Shown here: positions 6,198-10,873 of the stretch, one piece after another
Layout of the letters: every line of letters starts with the position of its first letter
Position numbering within the stretch: position 1 is the stretch's first letter
From: an uncultured Anaerobutyricum sp.
Lineage (GTDB): Bacteria; Bacillota; Clostridia; Lachnospirales; Lachnospiraceae
Direction: 5' to 3'
DNA: 10,873 bases
Assembly (NCBI GenBank): GCA_934317185.1
Contig: CAKREJ010000049.1
Span: forward strand, 1 to 10,873
Notes under the pieces: generated by a model
Databases searched by the model: none
What the model was told of the DNA's origin: nothing
What the model saw: only the letters and a program-made list of their open reading frames with translations
Program-made: the position numbers and the translations under genes

Positions 6198-7696
6198 TTA
6201 TTTTGATTCCTTTCTGAAACACTCTGACTCTTTTTCTCTTCTGTCATGCCATACCCACTTTTTGCAATTCTTTGATTTCTCCGGACAATCGCCCTTCCTG
6301 CTACTGTCCCGCTTGAAAATGCCCATTGCAGATTATAACCACCGCAGCTTCCATCAACATCCGTTACTTCTCCGGCAAAAAACAGTCCCTGTTTAAAAAC
6401 AGATTCCATCGAATCTGTCAATTGTTCAAGAGAAACACCTCCTCTTGTTACCTGTGCTTTTTCATAACCTGCATATCCATCAATCCGCAAAGGAAAATGA
6501 CTGACCGCTGTTATAAAGGCATCCCATTCCTGTTCTTTTAAACTTCCTACCGTTACCTTCTCATCAATTCTTGCCTCTCTTAAAATAACCGGACAAAGCT
6601 TTGCAGGAAACAGTCCTTTTGTAAAAGAAAGAACGGTCTTATCTTTATTAGTATTGGCGAGCATTAAAAACAGCCTGTGCTTTTCTTCTAAAGAAAGCTC
6701 CGGCATAAAATCAAAATATAAAGATACTTTCTTTTTTTCCTCTAATGCAGTAATCGCAAAACGGCTTAACTGGAAAATAGCCACACCGGAAATACCATAA
6801 TCGGTCCACTGAAGCTCCCCTGTTTCCCGTCTCACTTGTGTTCCGTCTATTTCCAATATTATAGCGGCCTGATTTCTCACACCACTGACTTTTTTTAAAA
6901 ACGGAGCTGATGATTTCAATGCGGTAAGAGCAGGAAGTGGCTTTATAATCTTATGTCCAAACTTTTTAGCAAATGGATATCCACTGCCATCACATCCAAA
7001 CTTTGGTCCGGCCAGACCACCTGTCGTAACAAGAATACTTCGACAACGATATATCCCTTCACAGTTCGTTTTTATGTCCACTTCTGAATTTTCTCTACTT
7101 TCTCTTACCTTTACAAAAAAAACTTCCGACTTTTTCTCAATATCACAGACTTCCGAAAAAGGAACAAAGGTAATATTCGGATCCGATATTATTTCTTCTT
7201 CAAATGCTTCTCTTACACTGGCTGCCTGCTCACTGTACGGATATACATAACCATTTTTATTCTTTGTATAAATTCCAAGACTCTGAAAAAGCTCCATTGC
7301 CTCTTTTTGTCCAAACACAGATAATATTCTCTTCACTTTTTCCGGGCACTCACTCTGGTAATATTCATCTCCTTGTGTGAAATTTGTCAGATTGCACTTT
7401 CCGTTCCCTGTGACAAGAATTTTTCTTCCCATCTGTCCCTGTCGCTCAAGAAGAAGTACCTTCTGCCCCTGCTTTCCACAAACAAGTGCCGCCGCCATAC
7501 CAGAAGCTCCTGCACCAACAATAATCGTATCCCATACAATGTCATGAGATGCATTTACTATTGCAGAGCTTGTCTGACTTTTTATCTGAAGCTTCTTTTT
7601 CCCTTTTCCCTTACTTTTATCTTGGCTGATATTATTCTGCTCTTTCCTCTTGTTTTTTGCCAGACTCCTTCCCGCCTGCTTTTTTATCTGTTTCAA
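6194..7696 (-). CDS. FAD-dependent oxidoreductase, HI0933/YhiN type (COG2081), TTG start
   Basis: A 500-residue flavoprotein. Motifs: FAD Rossmann site TIIVGAGASGMAAALV (57-72); GRKILVTGNGKCNLTN (90-105), diagnostic of the HI0933 family; LVTTGGLAGPKFGCDGSGY (222-240); QVTRGGV (415-421); and the C-terminal flavin block FFAGEVTDVDGSCGGYNLQW (439-458). The family is mostly uncharacterised; BaiN of Clostridium scindens, linked to bile-acid reduction, belongs to it, but that function cannot be transferred here. About 53 Lys-rich residues precede the Rossmann fold, where relatives usually begin a few residues before it. No ATG exists before Met67, inside the FAD motif, so initiation must be non-ATG. 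TTG at 7696 overlaps the ybeY stop by 4 nt (TTGA), like the operon's other junctions, although GGAGG lies only 1 nt upstream, an awkward spacing. Confidence 0.93.
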   Translation of the reverse strand: MKQIKKQAGRSLAKNKRKEQNNISQDKSKGKGKKKLQIKSQTSSAIVNASHDIVWDTIIVGAGASGMAAALVCGKQGQKVLLLERQGQMGRKILVTGNGKCNLTNFTQGDEYYQSECPEKVKRILSVFGQKEAMELFQSLGIYTKNKNGYVYPYSEQAASVREAFEEEIISDPNITFVPFSEVCDIEKKSEVFFVKVRESRENSEVDIKTNCEGIYRCRSILVTTGGLAGPKFGCDGSGYPFAKKFGHKIIKPLPALTALKSSAPFLKKVSGVRNQAAIILEIDGTQVRRETGELQWTDYGISGVAIFQLSRFAITALEEKKKVSLYFDFMPELSLEEKHRLFLMLANTNKDKTVLSFTKGLFPAKLCPVILREARIDEKVTVGSLKEQEWDAFITAVSHFPLRIDGYAGYEKAQVTRGGVSLEQLTDSMESVFKQGLFFAGEVTDVDGSCGGYNLQWAFSSGTVAGRAIVRRNQRIAKSGYGMTEEKKSQSVSERNQNK

Positions 7697-8202
7697 TCCT
7701 CCATCTCCCGAATATATCCACAGTTTTTAAGAATCTCTTCCTGCTTTCTTTCCATCACCACACGTTCTTCATCTACCATATGATCATATCCCATTAAATG
7801 CAGCATACTATGAGCAACTAAAAAGGCCAGCTCTCTTGTATTAGAATGGCCATAAGCTTTCGCCTGCTCCTTCACCTTATCCACAGAAATGATAATATCC
7901 CCAAGAATCAACTCTCCCGTTTCCGGATGAAAAGCATCCGGATCTCTTTCTTCTATATCAGAGAAATCTCCTGCTACCGGATACTCTGCCATCGGAAAAG
8001 AAAGAACATCTGTTGGACGGTCAATCTGACGATGCTCCTTATTAATCTGATGAATCTCCTCATTATCTGTCAAAAGCACATATACCTGTGCTTCATATGG
8101 ACACTTTTCATAATTTAAGGCAGCCTCGATTACATTTTTAATAATTGCTTCATAATCCGGTAAAACCATTTCCGGATATACATTTTCTATTTCAAATGTC
8201 AT
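7693..8202 (-). CDS. ybeY: YbeY, rRNA maturation factor / metal-dependent endoribonuclease
   Basis: A 169-residue cytosolic protein of the UPF0054 family, involved in 16S rRNA 3'-end maturation and 70S ribosome quality control. The metal site is intact: HSMLHLMGYDH at 131-141 gives the three histidines H131, H135 and H141. The usual HGxLHLxGYDH motif has Gly where Ser132 stands here, a conservative change that leaves the ligands untouched. TDVLSFP (64-70) and ELILGDIIIS (97-106) are the other family blocks. The segment between them is long and acidic (SDIEERDPDAFHPETG), common in clostridial members. The start ATG at 8202 overlaps the phoH stop by 4 nt (ATGA), with AGGAG about 6 nt upstream. 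The ybeZ(phoH-like)-ybeY pairing is widely conserved, supporting joint action on rRNA. Confidence 0.97.
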   Translation of the reverse strand: MTFEIENVYPEMVLPDYEAIIKNVIEAALNYEKCPYEAQVYVLLTDNEEIHQINKEHRQIDRPTDVLSFPMAEYPVAGDFSDIEERDPDAFHPETGELILGDIIISVDKVKEQAKAYGHSNTRELAFLVAHSMLHLMGYDHMVDEERVVMERKQEEILKNCGYIREMED

Positions 8203-9209
8203 TTTTTCTCCTGCTTTCTTATCATTCTCTGCTTCCTTTTTTCTTTTGCTTCCTTTTTCTTGTCATATTCATCATAGGCTGTAACAATCTTTTGTACAAG
8301 CGGATGACGAACAACGTCCTTATTGGTCAGATTACACACACCAATCTCTTCTATGTTATTAAGCACATGCAATGCATCATCTAGTCCGGAACGAGTTCCT
8401 GATGGCAAATCTTTCTGTGTAAGATCGCCTGTAATAATCGCCTTTGAACCAAAACCAATACGAGTCAAAAACATCTTCATTTGTGCCGGGGTCGTATTCT
8501 GTGCTTCATCCAATACAACAAAAGCATTATCTAAAGTTCTTCCTCGCATATAAGCAAGTGGTGCTACCTCAATCAAACCTTTTTCCATATTTTTTGCAAA
8601 GGTATCTGCTCCCATAATCTCATACAATGCATCATAAAGCGGTCTTAAATATGGATCAACTTTACTCTGCAGATCCCCCGGAAGAAATCCCAGCTTTTCT
8701 CCTGCCTCGATTGCCGGACGAGTTAAAATAATACGATTCACCTCATTCGCCTTAAATGCCGTAATCGCTTTTGCCATTGCAAGATATGTCTTTCCGGTTC
8801 CTGCCGGTCCTACACCAAATACGATCATCTTATCGGTAATCATATCAACATATTTCTTCTGCCCCATCGTCTTTGGCTTAATCGGTTTACCCATGATCGT
8901 ATGACAGATTACATCACCATCTAACTGGGTAACTGCAGCTTCCTCGTTCGTCATAGAAAGAGAAAGTGTATAATTAATATTCTGCTCTGTAATATCATTA
9001 CCCCTTTGTGATAATAAAAGAAGCTGCTCTATTACATGTCTTGCTCTATCACAATCTTTCTCTCCTCCAATTAATTTTAACTTATCATCTCTAAAAATAA
9101 TCGTTACATGCAACGTCTTTTCAATCTTTTTCATGTTAACATCAAACTGTCCAAAAACATTACCTGCATGTTCCGCCGGAAAAGGGAATTCCTGTTCTGC
9201 TATATTCAT
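8199..9209 (-). CDS. phoH: PhoH-like ATPase (PhoL/YbeZ type)
   Basis: A 336-residue cytosolic P-loop NTPase of the PhoH family, related to superfamily 1 helicase cores. Walker A is GPAGTGKT (134-141), Walker B is VVLDEAQNTT (231-240), followed by IITGDLTQKDLP (258-269, sensor region) and VVRHPLVQKIV (299-309) with the conserved Arg-His. The N-terminal 110 residues form the small domain seen in the YbeZ/PhoL subgroup. The C-terminus is a Lys/Arg-rich tail (EYDKKKEAKEKRKQR), which suggests RNA contact. It directly precedes and overlaps ybeY, the conserved genetic partner. The start at 9209 matches the family, although the nearest purine tract (AAGGA) lies 14 nt upstream, a weak ribosome site. 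A 113-nt gap separates it from yqfD, leaving room for an internal promoter. Confidence 0.96.
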   Translation of the reverse strand: MNIAEQEFPFPAEHAGNVFGQFDVNMKKIEKTLHVTIIFRDDKLKLIGGEKDCDRARHVIEQLLLLSQRGNDITEQNINYTLSLSMTNEEAAVTQLDGDVICHTIMGKPIKPKTMGQKKYVDMITDKMIVFGVGPAGTGKTYLAMAKAITAFKANEVNRIILTRPAIEAGEKLGFLPGDLQSKVDPYLRPLYDALYEIMGADTFAKNMEKGLIEVAPLAYMRGRTLDNAFVVLDEAQNTTPAQMKMFLTRIGFGSKAIITGDLTQKDLPSGTRSGLDDALHVLNNIEEIGVCNLTNKDVVRHPLVQKIVTAYDEYDKKKEAKEKRKQRMIRKQEKK

Positions 9210-9322
9210 TCTTTGTCTGATTTTCCTTTCTTGTCAATATATTTTCAAAAATTTTTGCAATTAAATTTATGGCAATCTATAAGATTACCCTATATGATCT
9301 GCAATTGAACTTACTGCCAGAG
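9210..9322. other. yqfD-phoH spacer with a small hairpin and an A/T palindrome
   Basis: On the minus-strand transcript GGUAAUCU (9289-9282) pairs along its full length with AGAUUGCC (9278-9271), one G-U pair, across a 3-nt loop. No clean U-run follows, so it is at best a weak attenuator or mRNA processing site. A 12-bp perfect palindrome CAAAAATTTTTG lies at 9246-9257. TTGCAG-N17-TATAGA on the minus strand is a poor promoter match. Every other junction downstream of phoH is an overlap, so this gap marks a possible boundary between sporulation and housekeeping expression. Confidence 0.4.
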
Positions 9323-10579
9323 TTACCTGTGTAAAATGGCAGAATCTTGTTTTATATCCTGCTTCTTGTTTAACGCTTTGGAAATCTCCTGAACTTTACC
9401 TATGCGTTCCTTTACCGTGATAATTCCTTTTGCAGTACATTCATTTTTATTCCCGTCTATTCTAACATTATTTTTCAGGATTATCACCCCTTTTCTTTCA
9501 TATTCTTTTAAAAAGAAAGAAAGGCGTTTTCGTATTTCTTTTTTTGCTTCTGTTATACTGTACTGCTTTTGCGAAATCTTATATTCCTGTTTTGTCAGGA
9601 TAAAAAAAGAAATCGGCAAATAAAACTGGGGTCCTATATGTAATAAAACTTCTTGAGATTGTTCATCATAATTGGTGTATATCTCTTTTTTCCCCGGTAT
9701 TTTTATTACATAGTCACTAACAAGCAAACGATAATTTTTTTCTGTTTTTCCGGTATATATTTTTTTGTAATAAATCAATGGAAGAATATCTTCATAGCTT
9801 ATTTGCGAAACAGCATAAATATCTCCCTGTGCTTTTACCATTGTTTCCTCTGCAACCTCTCCTGCATCATCCTTTATTTCTACAATTCCGGAAATAAGTA
9901 CATCTCCAGCTTTTACTGTATCTCCCGGCTTCACCATCGCACTGCCGCTTCTTACAAGAATACTATCAATCCTTCCTGCTTTCGATGCAACTAAATTACA
10001 GGGAGTATCCCGTTTTTTTTCTTCCTCTTTCCAATCACGCTTATCTAATGTTTCCTTCACCCATACTCTTAAAAGGGTCCCCTTTCTCTCACAAGATACC
10101 CATGCTATATCCTCAAAATCTTTTCGTATTTCTTCTTCCAGTTTTGCACAGGAAATCCCTGAAATCTTTGTCCCGCTTTTAATTCCTTTTTTCTTAAGAT
10201 AATCTAAAAGTTCTTCCTCCGAATGAGAATAACTGCCGATTGTCTGTACCTGCCATATAAAAGAGGACATTATACAAAATACTGATATACATACAAAAAG
10301 CGTTAACAGCAAAATTTTTCTTTTTCTATACCGACAAAATAAATAAGGTAGTCCCTTCTTTTGCACACATTGAAACTTACTTCCCGTTTTTTCTGCTATC
10401 TCTGTAAGCTCCGCACAGCCACCTCGACTTATGTAAAAAACATAATGTTTACCCTCTCTTTTTATATTCCACAAAAGAATTTGTTTCGACGCACATAAAT
10501 TTAAAAACCGTTCCTGATTCGCCCCACTTAAAACGATCTGGCAATACCCTGACAGGAAATGAAATAACGAAAAGAGCAT
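9323..10579 (-). CDS. yqfD: Sporulation protein YqfD
   Basis: A 418-residue membrane protein of the YqfD family (in B. subtilis part of the mother-cell sigma-E regulon and needed for normal sporulation). Layout: a cytosolic N-terminal domain (1-85) ending in a basic patch RYRKRK, one TM helix at about 89-109 (ILLLTLFVCISVFCIM), then a large extracytoplasmic part. That part begins with a POTRA-like stretch (about 113-175, with ELLDYLKKKGIKSG and an IAWV-x-CERKG turn) and includes GSAMVKPGDTVKAGDVLISG (212-231), a lipoyl/biotinyl-like hairpin seen in the family. The start is supported by GGGAG 6 nt upstream. It lies 12 nt after yqfC on the same strand, the pairing conserved in spore-formers. 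Length is typical. The C-terminus is charged and no unusual domain is seen. Confidence 0.92.
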   Translation of the reverse strand: MLFSLFHFLSGYCQIVLSGANQERFLNLCASKQILLWNIKREGKHYVFYISRGGCAELTEIAEKTGSKFQCVQKKGLPYLFCRYRKRKILLLTLFVCISVFCIMSSFIWQVQTIGSYSHSEEELLDYLKKKGIKSGTKISGISCAKLEEEIRKDFEDIAWVSCERKGTLLRVWVKETLDKRDWKEEEKKRDTPCNLVASKAGRIDSILVRSGSAMVKPGDTVKAGDVLISGIVEIKDDAGEVAEETMVKAQGDIYAVSQISYEDILPLIYYKKIYTGKTEKNYRLLVSDYVIKIPGKKEIYTNYDEQSQEVLLHIGPQFYLPISFFILTKQEYKISQKQYSITEAKKEIRKRLSFFLKEYERKGVIILKNNVRIDGNKNECTAKGIITVKERIGKVQEISKALNKKQDIKQDSAILHR

Positions 10580-10591
10580 CTTCTTCTCCCT

Positions 10592-10807
10592 TCAAAAATG
10601 AATTGAATGGATATGACCTGTAATCTTCATATCAACATCGGTAAAATATTCAATTAAAAGACCTTCTCCCTCAATAACCATCTTACATTTATAGCAGTTT
10701 AACACAATCCTTTTATCACTGAAATCGCCTAAACTTCCATAGTTTTCTATACTGATCTCTTTTGCTCCATTTACCGAACAGACAAAAGGACTCTTTCTTT
10801 CCAGCAT
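10592..10807 (-). CDS. yqfC: YqfC/YabP-family sporulation protein (start uncertain, possibly truncated by right edge)
   Basis: The 71 visible residues match the YabP/YqfC fold: ISIENYGSLGDFSDKRIVLN resembles the family's IENHRG...Y...IR strand pattern, and MVIEGEGLLI ... MKITGHIHSI is the repeated beta-strand ending. YqfC is a small protein made in the mother cell under sigma-E in B. subtilis, always next to yqfD; its molecular role is unclear. The ATG at 10807 has only a fair ribosome site (GGTG, 7 nt spacing). The frame stays open to the window end (22 further codons, Phe-rich, no ATG). Typical homologues have about 15-20 more residues before this point, so the start may lie outside the window, or this copy has a shortened N-terminus. 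The CYKC pair at residues 38-41 is unusual for this family as I know it. Confidence 0.8.
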   Translation of the reverse strand: MLERKSPFVCSVNGAKEISIENYGSLGDFSDKRIVLNCYKCKMVIEGEGLLIEYFTDVDMKITGHIHSIHF

Positions 10808-10873
10808 AAAATCACACCATGTATTTTTTATATCCCTATGAGAGAGAAAGAAAAAATAGAACTCCTGATTTGT

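Noticed and set aside
6194..7696. Assignment of the HI0933-type flavoprotein as BaiN (bile acid 7-dehydroxylation)
   Set aside because: BaiN belongs to this broad family, but no other bai gene is present and the context is phoH-ybeY; family membership alone does not support the function.
9232..9237. TTGACA on the minus strand as a -35 box for phoH
   Set aside because: The matching -10 position would fall on the start codon and no -10-like sequence is there.
9314..9342. CTGCCA/TGGCAG inverted repeat at the end of yqfD as a terminator
   Set aside because: It has only a 6-bp stem with a 17-nt loop, overlaps the coding end, and no U-run follows.

Overview
The window looks like chromosomal DNA from an endospore-forming, AT-rich Gram-positive anaerobe of the class Clostridia; a Lachnospiraceae-type gut bacterium is my inference. 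The support is the YqfC/YqfD sporulation pair next to phoH and ybeY, strong AGGAGG-type ribosome sites, near-consensus sigma-A promoters, low GC, and UPF0291 (YnzC-like) and 5-formyl-THF cyclo-ligase genes. I see no mobile element, CRISPR array, rRNA or tRNA. Nothing here marks an island; gene density and codon style are uniform.

Left block (1-3431): an efflux-type cassette. A 12-TM MMPL/RND transporter gene and a downstream gene for a secreted protein (cut by the window edge) are read leftward. A TetR-family regulator is read rightward from the same 195-bp intergenic region. That region holds two near-consensus promoters, each with a TGAC-N5-GTCA palindrome in exactly the same place over the -35 box, plus a third operator copy 25 bp upstream of the one at the tetR promoter. 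The likely logic is a repressor that silences both its own gene and the exporter operon until a ligand releases it. The layout resembles the S. aureus FarR/FarE fatty-acid efflux pair, but the substrate here is unknown.

Middle (3432-4502): a long perfect-stem hairpin serves as terminator for tetR and, from the other side, for a two-gene leftward operon. That operon is a UPF0291 protein followed 1 nt later by 5-formyltetrahydrofolate cyclo-ligase. It has its own strong promoter at 4417-4445.

Right block (4503-10873): a leftward operon yqfC - yqfD - phoH - ybeY - HI0933-type flavoprotein (COG2081) - COG2509-type flavoprotein. The last four genes are joined by three successive 4-nt overlaps, so translation is probably coupled. 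This ties an rRNA-maturation pair (PhoH-like ATPase and YbeY) to two FAD-dependent oxidoreductases of unknown substrate. The neighbours usual in Bacillus and many Clostridia (pgpH, dgkA, cdd, era) do not follow ybeY. yqfC may begin beyond the right edge.

All intergenic stretches are under 200 bp. The most interesting points are the mirrored operator/promoter design at 2667-2785, the uncharacterised secreted partner of the MMPL pump, and the coupling of two flavoproteins to phoH-ybeY, one of which must start at a non-ATG codon.
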